A stretch of DNA of 64,000 nt, taken from the NCBI RefSeq assembly GCF_014635025.1, contig NZ_BMCE01000001.1, forward strand, positions 620,001-684,000. Reading direction: 5' to 3'. Each line of letters begins with the position of its first letter. Position 1 is the first letter of the stretch. Shown here piece after piece: positions 17,436 through 26,253 of the stretch. The notes beneath the pieces are model-generated. The model ran no database searches and was not told the origin of the DNA. It worked only from the letters and a program-made list of their open reading frames with translations. The translations under genes were made by a program, and so were the position numbers. This stretch comes from Fictibacillus barbaricus. Lineage in GTDB: Bacteria > Bacillota > Bacilli > Bacillales > Fictibacillaceae.

Positions 17436-17462
17436 TAAAAATAAACGTAACCATACCGATAT
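17436..17462 (+). promoter_or_regulatory. Sigma-D-type promoter before the SpoIID/LytB-like gene
   Basis: TAAA (17436-17439), 15 nt, then ACCGATAT (17455-17462). This matches the sigma-D pattern TAAA-N15-GCCGATAA and has the same 15-nt spacing as the flagellar promoters in this window. The start codon lies about 240 nt downstream, so a long leader is implied. Confidence 0.6.
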
Positions 17463-17703
17463 TAAAAGTGTTCTTACATTTGAGCAGATTTCCTAGCTGG
17501 AATATTCTAAGATAATTTCACCTTCAAATGTATTAGTTGAAAATACCTATTTTTTTAAAATGAATCCTTTTATATCAACCTTTCCTCACCGTTTATTGGA
17601 AAACTTTACATTAATTTTACTGATTTATCTTGTTATTGAAAAAATAGATTACTATACTAATAATGTACAATATTTGCATAAATTTGTTGAAAGAGGGGCG
17701 AAA

Positions 17704-20487
17704 ATGAAGAAATTTGCAATATTTTTCTTTTTGGTGTTGGGGGTGTTGATTTCTCCTAATCTACTGAACAAGGTTTCTGCGGAGGTGCCTAAAGGATTAG
17801 TAGAAGTTAAGCTCAGAAACTTTTTGGGGAACCAGACGAGTATATCTCTTGACGTGATCGGCAAATATATTGTCGACAGCGACAGGAGAACCTTATCTGG
17901 CACTGGCTTTATTTTGAAAGCAGAAGCAGGCAGTCTAAACTTATATAAAGACACAACTCTAGTAAAAAAGTATGGGGCTACTTTTTCTATGCATCCCGAA
18001 CAATATGGGACAAGTCATTATGTGAAGCTGAACAATAAAGCTTATACGGGGGCTTTTGCTTTTGAAATCGAAGACGGCAAATATGTGAGGCCAATTAACT
18101 CTCTTTTAATGGAAGATTATTTAAAAGGGGTAGTTCCGCGTGAGATGTCAGGAAGCTGGAATGTTAACGCGTTAAAAGCGCAGACGCTTGCAGCAAGAAC
18201 GTATGCGATGAGATATGCAGGTGCCTCGATTAACGATACGCAAAGCTATCAAGTATACGGAGGCTACACATGGTTCGATAATTCAAACCGTGCCGTAAAT
18301 GAGACCAATGGTGAAGTTATTAAATATAATGGTAGTTTAATAACAGCACTTTACTCTTCCAGCAACGGTGGTATGATTCTTTCTAACAAGAATACATGGG
18401 GAACAGATCGATTAGCTTACTTTGACAAAAAACAAGATCCTTATGATCTGCAAAGCGGAAATCCCAATCTTAATTGGTCATACAGCTTAAGGAAAACTCA
18501 AATTGATATGACAGGTAAGGATCTGAAAAAACCTGAACTATGGTGGGGACAAGTGCAAGAAGCAGATAGTGCCATCATGAAGAATCTAAAATCAAAGCTG
18601 ATCGGCGGAAAGATCTCGTCAAACTCGGATATAAAGATTACAAATGTAACAGCTGTGAATTTTAAAACTTCATTTACGGCAGATGACGTTCTAACTGGTT
18701 ATATTAATATTGAGTACTACCGAAAAAGAACAGATACCAGTGAATTTATTAAAGATCCGGCTACAGGCAACATTTTAAAGCATAAACTGACGGTGGACGG
18801 CGAAAGCTACGATCTTCGTTCTATGATTGGTTCTACTATTATGAAAAGTGCTTATGTGAAATCTGTTAAAAATGAAACAGACCGATTTACAGTAAACGGC
18901 GGAGGCTGGGGTCATAGCATCGGGATGAGCCAATTCGGTGCAAAAGTGATGGGGGACCAAGGAAAGCCGTATACTGAAATTCTTTCTTTCTACTACCCGA
19001 ACACATCGATCGTAAAAGAATCGTATGGCTATCAAGGTGTTAAAGTGAATGGGCTATCAGCAAATGTCCCTAGTCCACAGCTCCAAAATACATCTATCAC
19101 ACTTTCAGCGGATGCAACAGGTGGATATGATAAAGTGTACCGTTTCTGGGTGCAGGATGGAACTCAATGGAGAATCGTTCAGGATTATTCTACAAAAAGT
19201 ACATACTCTTGGGTGCCTAAAGAAGGCGGAGATTACAAGTTCAGTGTACATGTGAAAGACAAGTATTCTACAAAGTCTTATGATGGATACGCAGCACTGG
19301 ATTACCGTATTGCTTCAAGTGTTAAAGTAAACAGCGTAACTGCTGACAAACCATCTCCTCAAGTTGCAGGAACACCGATTAAAGTAACAGCAAACGCTGA
19401 AGGCGGCCATGAAAAGCTGTATAAGTTTAACCTTCTTAAAGACGGAAAATGGACAGTGGTGCAAGAGTATTCATCATCGAGTTCCTTTGCATGGACACCA
19501 ACGGCAGCAGGGGATTATCGATTTAGCGTCCATGTAAAAGATGTAAGCTCTTCTAAAAGTTATGATGCTTACGGAGTCTTAGATTATAAGATCTCAACAA
19601 AAATAGATCCTGTTGTCATGCAGAGTGTTACAACGGACAAACCTAGTCCGCAGGTTACAAACACAACGATCAACATGACAGCAAATGCAACAGGCGGCAC
19701 AACGAAGCTGTACAAATTCAATATCTATAACGGAAAATCATGGGTAGTTGCTCAAAATTACAGTACGAAGAACACATACGCATGGAAACCAGCGGCTGCA
19801 GGTGCTTATAAGATAAGCGTACATGTAAAGGATCAGTCATCCTCTAGAAGCTATGATTCCTATAAAGCTTTTGATTATAAGATCACTGCATCAACTTCTG
19901 GACAATTTGGAACACCTATTAAAATTGATAGTGTTGTAACTGATAAAACATCACCACAGCCTGCTAATACCTCTGTTAAGGTAACGGCGAACGCATCTGG
20001 TGGAACTGCGAAAGAGTACAAGTTCTGGATTTCAAAAGATGGCGGAGCGTATGTGAGAGTTCAGGATTACTCAACGAACAACACATATAATTGGCTGCCT
20101 ACTGCAGCAGGAAGCTACAAGATTAATGTCCATGTAAAGGACCAATCTTCCAGCAAATCATATGATGCATACAAAGTAATTGACTATGTGGTAACAAAAG
20201 ATGAAGTAGTTGTACAAAGTGTGACATCTGATATTCCTTCTCCGCAGCGTATGAACACTGCGATCAATGTAACAGCCAATGCAAGTGGCGGAGAATCGCT
20301 TCTGTACAAATTCAATGTCTTTAATGGTACAGATTGGATCCTATTAAGAGATTATTCACCTGAGAAAACGTTAAAATGGGTTCCTATTAAGCCAGGAGCA
20401 TATAAGTTTAGCGTACATGTGAAAGATTCAAGTTCGAGTAAAGCTTATGATCATTACGGGGTATTAAACTATAACATAACGAATTAA
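17704..20487 (+). CDS. SpoIID/LytB-like protein with five C-terminal triple-tyrosine-type repeats
   Basis: The ATG at 17704 (927 residues) is followed by a normal signal peptide MKKFAIFFFLVLGVLIS. An in-frame ATG at 17560 has no ribosome site and would bury the signal. Residues about 120-460 form a SpoIID domain: EDYLKGVVPREMSGSW with the key Glu, LKAQTLAARTYAMRYAG and GGGWGHSIGMSQFGAK. SpoIID is a lytic transglycosylase and LytB is a modifier of the autolysin LytC. Five repeats of about 95 residues follow, each with YKF/YRF, a Trp, then DY/EYS, W.P, VHVKD and a final DY. The amidase at 34533-36881 carries six repeats of the same type. The role is probably wall remodelling under sigma D. Confidence 0.85.
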   Translation: MKKFAIFFFLVLGVLISPNLLNKVSAEVPKGLVEVKLRNFLGNQTSISLDVIGKYIVDSDRRTLSGTGFILKAEAGSLNLYKDTTLVKKYGATFSMHPEQYGTSHYVKLNNKAYTGAFAFEIEDGKYVRPINSLLMEDYLKGVVPREMSGSWNVNALKAQTLAARTYAMRYAGASINDTQSYQVYGGYTWFDNSNRAVNETNGEVIKYNGSLITALYSSSNGGMILSNKNTWGTDRLAYFDKKQDPYDLQSGNPNLNWSYSLRKTQIDMTGKDLKKPELWWGQVQEADSAIMKNLKSKLIGGKISSNSDIKITNVTAVNFKTSFTADDVLTGYINIEYYRKRTDTSEFIKDPATGNILKHKLTVDGESYDLRSMIGSTIMKSAYVKSVKNETDRFTVNGGGWGHSIGMSQFGAKVMGDQGKPYTEILSFYYPNTSIVKESYGYQGVKVNGLSANVPSPQLQNTSITLSADATGGYDKVYRFWVQDGTQWRIVQDYSTKSTYSWVPKEGGDYKFSVHVKDKYSTKSYDGYAALDYRIASSVKVNSVTADKPSPQVAGTPIKVTANAEGGHEKLYKFNLLKDGKWTVVQEYSSSSSFAWTPTAAGDYRFSVHVKDVSSSKSYDAYGVLDYKISTKIDPVVMQSVTTDKPSPQVTNTTINMTANATGGTTKLYKFNIYNGKSWVVAQNYSTKNTYAWKPAAAGAYKISVHVKDQSSSRSYDSYKAFDYKITASTSGQFGTPIKIDSVVTDKTSPQPANTSVKVTANASGGTAKEYKFWISKDGGAYVRVQDYSTNNTYNWLPTAAGSYKINVHVKDQSSSKSYDAYKVIDYVVTKDEVVVQSVTSDIPSPQRMNTAINVTANASGGESLLYKFNVFNGTDWILLRDYSPEKTLKWVPIKPGAYKFSVHVKDSSSSKAYDHYGVLNYNITN
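19042..20484 (+). repeat. Five tandem repeats of about 290 bp encoding triple-tyrosine-type domains
   Basis: The repeats start at about 19045, 19325, 19612, 19912 and 20206. They share the core SPQ..NT.I..TA.A.GG, YKF, YS...T..W.P, VHVKD and SYD.Y. The protein-level identity is high but the DNA has diverged, so these are old duplications within the gene. They are the proposed wall-binding or spacer part of the SpoIID/LytB-like protein. Confidence 0.8.
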
Positions 20488-20497
20488 TAGTAGAAGG

Positions 20498-20546
20498 AAG
20501 CTGACTCTAGGGGCACATTGCGTGTAATTCGGGTCAGCTTTTCTTA
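20498..20546 (+). terminator. Terminator of the SpoIID/LytB-like gene
   Basis: AAGCTGAC (20498-20505) pairs with GTCAGCTT (20533-20540) across a long loop. TTCTT follows. Confidence 0.65.
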
Positions 20547-20670
20547 ATTTTAACTGCGTACTCAGTTAATATTTCACCCAACATGTATAGAAAATTTAGT
20601 CGTTGTTGAACATTGTGAATAGCGAATGGTAATATTAAAGTTGTATGCTGTGACATGAAAGGGAATGGAT

Positions 20671-21390
20671 ATGAAAACAAAGTGGAAATGGATTGTTTTT
20701 AGCTTAATTGCAATTGCAGCTAGTTTTTTAATAAAAAATCCGTATTACGATGCATCGCATGATGATAAAGTGCTTACTGAGATAACGGTTGAAAAAGCAA
20801 GGGATGCATCAAAGAAACTAAGGGGTGCATATCAGGATAATAGCATCTATCTTAACGGGATCGATGCACCTTATGATAAGGCTAGAACGGAATATGCACA
20901 TGCGATCGGTATGGTAAACGAACTGGAAAATGGTGAACGGAAAACGAGGTTGGAAGGGCAGCTAAAATCAGTAGAGCAGGAAATTGAAATAGCAAATACC
21001 TTTAATAAAGCCGTTCGATCTGGTAAAAGAATGTTAGAGGCACAACAAAAAGCAGAAGCTGTACATGTGAAAGAACCTTTTGATATTAAAGCGGCAGTCA
21101 GATCACAAAAGGAACTGGAAGACTCCATAGATAAACTATCTGGAATCTTCAATGACATTCCTTTTACATATGTACAGAAGGATATGAAAGTCACGTATGT
21201 TTATCCCGCTAAGCAATTTAACCGAGATGCCATTTTCTACGTAGAAGGTCTTGCATTACTAGATGAAGCAAAGCAGAACCAAATAGAAAGTGAAAAATTG
21301 AAATATATAGATCAAGCAAAAGTGAAAGCAAAGGGAATCAAACATAAGGAATTAAAAGCGAAGTTAGAAAAACAAATTAATGAGCTATAA
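20671..21390 (+). CDS. SbsC-like helical exported protein
   Basis: Starting at ATG 20671 (AAAGGG 7 nt upstream) gives 239 residues; an ATG two codons earlier is possible. Residues 5-22 form a membrane or signal segment. The rest is strongly helical and charged, with the motif APYDKARTEYAHAIGMV...ERKTRLEGQL. That motif is shared with the secreted protein at 9059-10216 and resembles repeats of the SbsC S-layer protein family. It lies between a SpoIID-like gene and the slaP-secA2 pair. A surface role, perhaps polymer binding, is inferred. Confidence 0.55.
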   Translation: MKTKWKWIVFSLIAIAASFLIKNPYYDASHDDKVLTEITVEKARDASKKLRGAYQDNSIYLNGIDAPYDKARTEYAHAIGMVNELENGERKTRLEGQLKSVEQEIEIANTFNKAVRSGKRMLEAQQKAEAVHVKEPFDIKAAVRSQKELEDSIDKLSGIFNDIPFTYVQKDMKVTYVYPAKQFNRDAIFYVEGLALLDEAKQNQIESEKLKYIDQAKVKAKGIKHKELKAKLEKQINEL

Positions 21391-21427
21391 AAAAGCAGAG
21401 GGCCTTCAATGGCACTCTGCTTTTTCT
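21391..21427. terminator. Bidirectional terminator between the SbsC-like gene and slaP
   Basis: AAAAGCAGAG pairs with CTCTGCTTTT across a 13-nt loop, with A and T tracts on the two sides. It can end both convergent genes. Confidence 0.85.
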
Positions 21428-21430
21428 CTA

Positions 21431-22324
21431 TTAACCTGCTGAAGGAACACTTACTTTCCAGCTCGTAAACTCCTCTGGCATTGCCAGTACGAGATTCTCA
21501 GGGAATATAAATGTCCAGGGCTTACATGAGTAGGGACTTATCGAAAAGTCCTTTAGCTGGAATAAACCTGATGCGATGATCTTTCCGTCTTCGCTTTCCA
21601 ATTGGAGCGGCAACTGCGATAACTCAATTTTTTTGCCGGTCCCATTCCGAATGAGCAAGGTTAAGGCAACATTTTTTTCATTTGATCTTTCTGCTTTTAA
21701 TCCAAATAAATTCACTTCTTCATTTTTAAGGGGCGGAAGTGTAGAGATAAGCTTTCTCAAATCCTTTTGTTCCTCTTCACTTAAACGTTCTTCCCATGAA
21801 GCTTCAAGTTCGAGTGTTTCATTGGCAGGATTCTGTTTTTTTAACTCAAAAGCCAGTTTCCAATCATCTTTGTTCCATTCCGATAAGTTCACCAGAAAAT
21901 CTTCTGGTTCGAATAAGAACTTCCATGGTATAGAAGAGGAAGGAGGCAATTCACCAAGCATGTTAAAATCAAAGACCTTACGAGCCAAAATACGGCTATC
22001 GGAATCCATGATTAACAGAATCACTTCTTCAAAACGAATTTTTGAAGGCAGTGTATTCCGAATAAAACCTTCAATAATAACGGAATCATTAAATTCCATC
22101 AGCTCATAACCATTGATCGAGATTTGATTAGGCTTTAGGTCAGGTAAAAGTTGGTGGTAGAACTGAAATACATATTTTTCTTGCGGGCTAACCACAACAG
22201 CTGGGTGAATAAATAACTGAGTTCGACCTGGTTTTTCCTCTTCAGCTGTATCTACTACCTGAGACGTATCACTGTCTAAAGAAGGAGAATGGTTATCTTT
22301 TTTTCTCTTTAATAAAGACCACAT
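21431..22324 (-). CDS. slaP: Accessory Sec system S-layer assembly protein (SlaP-like)
   Basis: This 297-residue protein begins MWSLLKRKKDNHS and has no signal peptide. It has two similar halves, each with a PPLK/LPDLK...N.I.I.G block, a strand-rich core and a closing WKF/WTFIF motif (IPWKFLFEPEDFL, KPWTFIFPENLVL). This matches the protein encoded beside secA2 in Bacillus anthracis, which is needed for efficient S-layer protein export, as I recall it. Its GGAGG ribosome site lies in the last codons of secA2 and the gap is 1 nt, so the two are translated together. The family call rests on context and pattern. Confidence 0.75.
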   Translation of the reverse strand: MWSLLKRKKDNHSPSLDSDTSQVVDTAEEEKPGRTQLFIHPAVVVSPQEKYVFQFYHQLLPDLKPNQISINGYELMEFNDSVIIEGFIRNTLPSKIRFEEVILLIMDSDSRILARKVFDFNMLGELPPSSSIPWKFLFEPEDFLVNLSEWNKDDWKLAFELKKQNPANETLELEASWEERLSEEEQKDLRKLISTLPPLKNEEVNLFGLKAERSNEKNVALTLLIRNGTGKKIELSQLPLQLESEDGKIIASGLFQLKDFSISPYSCKPWTFIFPENLVLAMPEEFTSWKVSVPSAG

Positions 22325-22325
22325 A

Positions 22326-24707
22326 TTAAACCTCCACGGTGCTTAGAGCTTGTTCGGCTGAATTCTGATTATAGTCCATCTGCAGCAATAGTTTGATGCG
22401 ATGAAGGATTTCTTTGTTTAAGTGATTAATCATCTCTTGAAATAGAGCAAAACCATTCTTCTGAAAGGCACGAGTTGGATCTTCCTGACTGTAGCTATGA
22501 AGGTTGATTCCTTCTTTTAAATTTTGCATGTTTTCAAGATGCGCAATCCAGTTGCGGTCCAATGTTTGCAAGTAAACGCTTCGAACTTGTTCGCTCATGC
22601 ATAGTTGCTGCAATTCATCTTGTTCAAAAGCATGCCTTGCTTTTTCAAGGAACTCAGCTTCAATTTCATATTTTTCTTTTCCTTTTAATTGATCGAATTC
22701 AAACGGTTGAAAAGGCAAAATATCATTTAATTGATTAATGAGCTGCTCTAGGTTCCATTCCTCAGCAACCAACTCATCATTGCACTCTTGATCAATAATC
22801 ATCATTCCGGTAGATACTAAAGTCTCTTCTGCACGATCACGGATATTATCCGTTTCTAAAAGTTCATTTCGCAGCTGATAAATCGTTTCCCTCTGATTTT
22901 CAATCACGTTTTCAAGTTTTAACATGTGAGAACGAGAAGAATAATGAATACTCTCAATAGCTTGCTGGACATTTGTGATATACTTCCCAGGTTTAGGAGA
23001 TAACACGATACCGGTTTCATCTGTTTTTACTTTTTTCCTCCAGCTATCAATAAGCTCCTGGTCATATAATTTAAAAAGTTCATCATCAAGTGAGATGACG
23101 AATTGAGTCGTACCAGGATCTCCTTGACGGCCAGCTCTTCCTCTTAACTGGTTATCGATCCGGCGGCTTTCATGACGCTCAGTGCCGAGAATAAAGAGAC
23201 CGCCTGAATTCTTAACGTCCTCATCCAGCATTATATCGGTTCCGCGACCGGCCATATTGGTTGCGATCGTGATCATGCCTTTTTTGCCCGCTTTTGAAAT
23301 CATCTCAGCTTCTAGTTCTTCACTTTTTGCATTTAATAGCTGGTGAGGAATTTTTTCTTTTTTTAATCCGCCAGACAGCTTTTCTGACTGTTCAATTGAA
23401 GTCGTTCCGATCAAGACCGGCCTTTTTTTCTTATACAGCTCTTTAACCATTTCAATGATCTTTGTATACTTTTGTTCCATCGTTTCATATACAAGGTCAT
23501 CTAAGTCAACCCTTTGTCTTTCACGATTCGTAGGGATTACAGACACGTTTAGTCCGTATGTTTGGAAGAACTCATCTTTATCCGTAAGGGCAGTTCCCGT
23601 TAAACCTGAAAGGGAACGATAGAGCTGGAAATAATTTTGTATCGTAATGGTCGCAAAGGTCTGGTTCTCTTCGGTAATTTCTACACCTTCTTTTGCCTCG
23701 ATAGCTTGATGCAGTCCGTTGCTATAGCTTCGGCCCTCCATCACTCTTCCAGTGAATTGGTCTACAAGCATGATCTTTCCGTCACGAATGATATAATCAA
23801 TATCTTTTCTCATGATCACTTGAGCTTTTAGAGACTGATTAACAAAATGATTCAAAAGCTGATGTTCTGCATCATAGAGGTTTTCGATACCGAAGGCTCG
23901 TTCAATTTTATTCGCTCCTTCGTCAGTCAAGAAAACTTGCTTAGTATTAATCTCAAGGCTGTAGTCTACGTCTTCCATAAAATGCGCGACAACCCGTGAT
24001 GTGACAGTAAACAATTGAGCAGATTCATTGGATTTGCTTGCTATAACAAGTGGTGTTTTTGCCTCATCGATCAGAATGCTGTCCACCTCATCAATTAACG
24101 CAAAATGAAGGGGACGCTGGACGCGTTGAGAGAGATCTTGTACCATGTTATCCCTCAAATAATCGAATCCAAATTCACTTCCAGTTCCGTATGTAATATC
24201 ACATGAATAGGCATGCTGCTTATCACCCGTATCCATTTGAGAGATGTTTAATCCAACCGTTAAACCTAGAAACTCATGAATTTTGCCGATGGTTTCATAG
24301 TCTCTGTTCGCTAGATACTCGTTTACTGTAATAACATGTGTACCTTTACCTTCAAGTGCCTTCACATAGCTTGGGAATGCAGCCACAAGTGTTTTTCCTT
24401 CTCCAGTTTGCATTTCAGCGATCTCATTATTAAGTAGAGATAAACCTCCAATTAATTGAACATCATAAGCTCTTAAACCAAGGACTCTGTATGCTGCCTC
24501 ACGGACGGCTGCGAATGCTTCTTCCTTTATCTCATCTAGTGACGTACCTTTATTGAGCGCTTCTTTAAATTTAATAGTTTGTCCTCTGAGCTCTGCATCA
24601 CTGAGATTCTGATAAGTTGGCTCTAATTTATTAATTTTTTCTAACATTTTTTTAAATTTTTTAACAGTCTTGCTCGTTTCACTGGATGCTTTCAAACCCA
24701 ATACCAT
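22326..24707 (-). CDS. secA2: Accessory Sec translocase ATPase SecA2
   Basis: This 793-residue SecA-family motor has Walker A MQTGEGKT at 99-106, the DEVD box at 206-209 and ATNMAGRGTDIMLDE in the second motor domain. QLRGRAGRQGDPG is also present. It lacks the C-terminal cysteine zinc motif of housekeeping SecA and is shorter, as expected for SecA2. It uses ATP to push a subset of proteins, in Bacillus mainly S-layer proteins, through SecYEG. The downstream SlaP-like gene supports the S-layer type of system rather than the SecA2/SecY2 glycoprotein type. Confidence 0.92.
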   Translation of the reverse strand: MVLGLKASSETSKTVKKFKKMLEKINKLEPTYQNLSDAELRGQTIKFKEALNKGTSLDEIKEEAFAAVREAAYRVLGLRAYDVQLIGGLSLLNNEIAEMQTGEGKTLVAAFPSYVKALEGKGTHVITVNEYLANRDYETIGKIHEFLGLTVGLNISQMDTGDKQHAYSCDITYGTGSEFGFDYLRDNMVQDLSQRVQRPLHFALIDEVDSILIDEAKTPLVIASKSNESAQLFTVTSRVVAHFMEDVDYSLEINTKQVFLTDEGANKIERAFGIENLYDAEHQLLNHFVNQSLKAQVIMRKDIDYIIRDGKIMLVDQFTGRVMEGRSYSNGLHQAIEAKEGVEITEENQTFATITIQNYFQLYRSLSGLTGTALTDKDEFFQTYGLNVSVIPTNRERQRVDLDDLVYETMEQKYTKIIEMVKELYKKKRPVLIGTTSIEQSEKLSGGLKKEKIPHQLLNAKSEELEAEMISKAGKKGMITIATNMAGRGTDIMLDEDVKNSGGLFILGTERHESRRIDNQLRGRAGRQGDPGTTQFVISLDDELFKLYDQELIDSWRKKVKTDETGIVLSPKPGKYITNVQQAIESIHYSSRSHMLKLENVIENQRETIYQLRNELLETDNIRDRAEETLVSTGMMIIDQECNDELVAEEWNLEQLINQLNDILPFQPFEFDQLKGKEKYEIEAEFLEKARHAFEQDELQQLCMSEQVRSVYLQTLDRNWIAHLENMQNLKEGINLHSYSQEDPTRAFQKNGFALFQEMINHLNKEILHRIKLLLQMDYNQNSAEQALSTVEV

Positions 24708-24956
24708 AATTCATCTCCCAATTCATGACAATATTAGTGAAATTATAACATAAAATACTAAAATTTAGAGATGGAATGGAATATTTTTATATTTATATAA
24801 CATATTTCTTGTGGGACCTATAACGAATCTTCTGGCGAAGAAGTATTGGTGGGATATAGTTAGTTTAAAATGAAGATATACAATGGTATGATTATGATGA
24901 TTTTGAAAAAAACATGTCGAAATTAAGACGAACAAAATTGTGAGGAAAGTAATTAC

Positions 24957-26243
24957 ATGAAATATACACCAAAGATAAAAAAGCTTCTTACAAATAAATT
25001 CTTTGTGAATTCATTCTGGTATACATTCGCAACGATGCTGCCTCCATTGACAGGTATTATTCTTTTGCCTGTTTTCACGAAATATTTTACACCTGGAGAA
25101 TATGGTATTTTCACAACAGTCCAATCCTATGTGTGGATCCTTCAGCTTCTTATGATTCTTTCTTTACATGGAGCCATAACGAGACTTTATTACGATTACA
25201 AAGAAAATAGCAAAGAGCAGAAAGAATATCTGGGCTCTGTTGTGATGTTTACGATTGTATTTGCAGCTTTAACATCCGCTTTGCTTCTATTATTAAAGCC
25301 TATTGTTGCGCCATTATTATTCAAAAATATTCCGATTGATCCTTACTATGATATTTTAATATATTTTGCATTATCATCTTCCTTATCTTTAGTTCCTATG
25401 GCGATCTTAAGAGCGCAGGAAAGAGCAAAATCGTTTGTTATCATCAACATTATTAAGAGTGTAATCGTAATGGCAGTAACCAGCATTGCGGTTATCTTTA
25501 TGAATAAAGGACCGGAAGCCGCTTTATTTTCTTTTGTTATTGCTGGTATCGGAACAGGACTTGGATACATTGCAGTGTTATTTAAGAGTGTCCGCTTGTC
25601 TTTTAAAACTCAATATATTAAACAAAGTTTAGCATTTAGTATTCCTTTAATGCCCCATGTAATCAGTGGTTGGGCAATTACCGCATCCAGCCGTTTTATC
25701 TTGGAGAAGTTTGTATCACTAGATGAATTAGGAAGATTCTCTTTGGCTGCACAGATGGCTATGGTTTTGGGGATGCTATATACAGGTGTTAATAATGCGT
25801 TTGTTCCGCGTTATACGCGATTGCGAAAAGATTCTAAAGACCAAGAAGCCAATAAAATCATGAAGTTTTTCCAAATGGCTGTAATCGTACTGGGTGTACT
25901 GGCTATTATCTTTTCTTTATTAGTTATTGAGTGGCTGCTTCCTCCGAAATATAATGGTGTAAGTGGAATACTCGTCTTTTTGCTAGCAGCAGAAATTGTA
26001 AGAGGTTTCTATTTTGTTGTAGTAGCCCGATTATTTTATATCAAGAATACAAGGATCGTTGGAATTAGCAGTGTGTCAGCTGCAACCGTTAACGTTGGTG
26101 TCAATTTGATCTTGATTCCGATCATCGGTGTATGGGGTGCTGTAGTCGCAGCGATAGCGGCAGAATTAACAAGATTCCTTTTTAACCTTTTTATGGAGAG
26201 AAGTTATCTAAACAAAAAGTTGCAAGCTGAAAGCCAGGAGTGA
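24957..26243 (+). CDS. Oligosaccharide flippase (Wzx type)
   Basis: This 428-residue integral membrane protein has about 12 hydrophobic helices. The N-terminus TFATMLPPLTGIILLPVFTKYFTPGEYG is typical of the polysaccharide transporter family (the match is split here by spacing of helices). It would move undecaprenyl-linked repeat units across the membrane. It is the first gene of a nine-gene plus-strand operon that continues with a glycosyltransferase, a polymerase and the nonulosonate pathway. The ribosome site is GAGGAAAG. The 249 bp before it, divergent from secA2, must hold the operon promoter. Confidence 0.88.
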   Translation: MKYTPKIKKLLTNKFFVNSFWYTFATMLPPLTGIILLPVFTKYFTPGEYGIFTTVQSYVWILQLLMILSLHGAITRLYYDYKENSKEQKEYLGSVVMFTIVFAALTSALLLLLKPIVAPLLFKNIPIDPYYDILIYFALSSSLSLVPMAILRAQERAKSFVIINIIKSVIVMAVTSIAVIFMNKGPEAALFSFVIAGIGTGLGYIAVLFKSVRLSFKTQYIKQSLAFSIPLMPHVISGWAITASSRFILEKFVSLDELGRFSLAAQMAMVLGMLYTGVNNAFVPRYTRLRKDSKDQEANKIMKFFQMAVIVLGVLAIIFSLLVIEWLLPPKYNGVSGILVFLLAAEIVRGFYFVVVARLFYIKNTRIVGISSVSAATVNVGVNLILIPIIGVWGAVVAAIAAELTRFLFNLFMERSYLNKKLQAESQE

Positions 26244-26253
26244 AGAAGAAGCT

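Noticed and set aside
17560-17703. N-terminal extension of the SpoIID/LytB-like protein
   Set aside because: It has no ribosome site and would place 48 residues before a normal signal peptide; the ATG at 17704 follows a purine-rich GAGGGG site.
21576-22109. 177-residue plus-strand ORF over slaP
   Set aside because: It is antisense to a better-supported gene, has no ribosome site and is rich in Ser and Phe as expected for the reverse of an acidic gene.
24708-24956. Mobile element or att site at the secA2/operon border
   Set aside because: No terminal repeats, transposase remnant or tRNA end could be found; the region looks like two divergent promoters.
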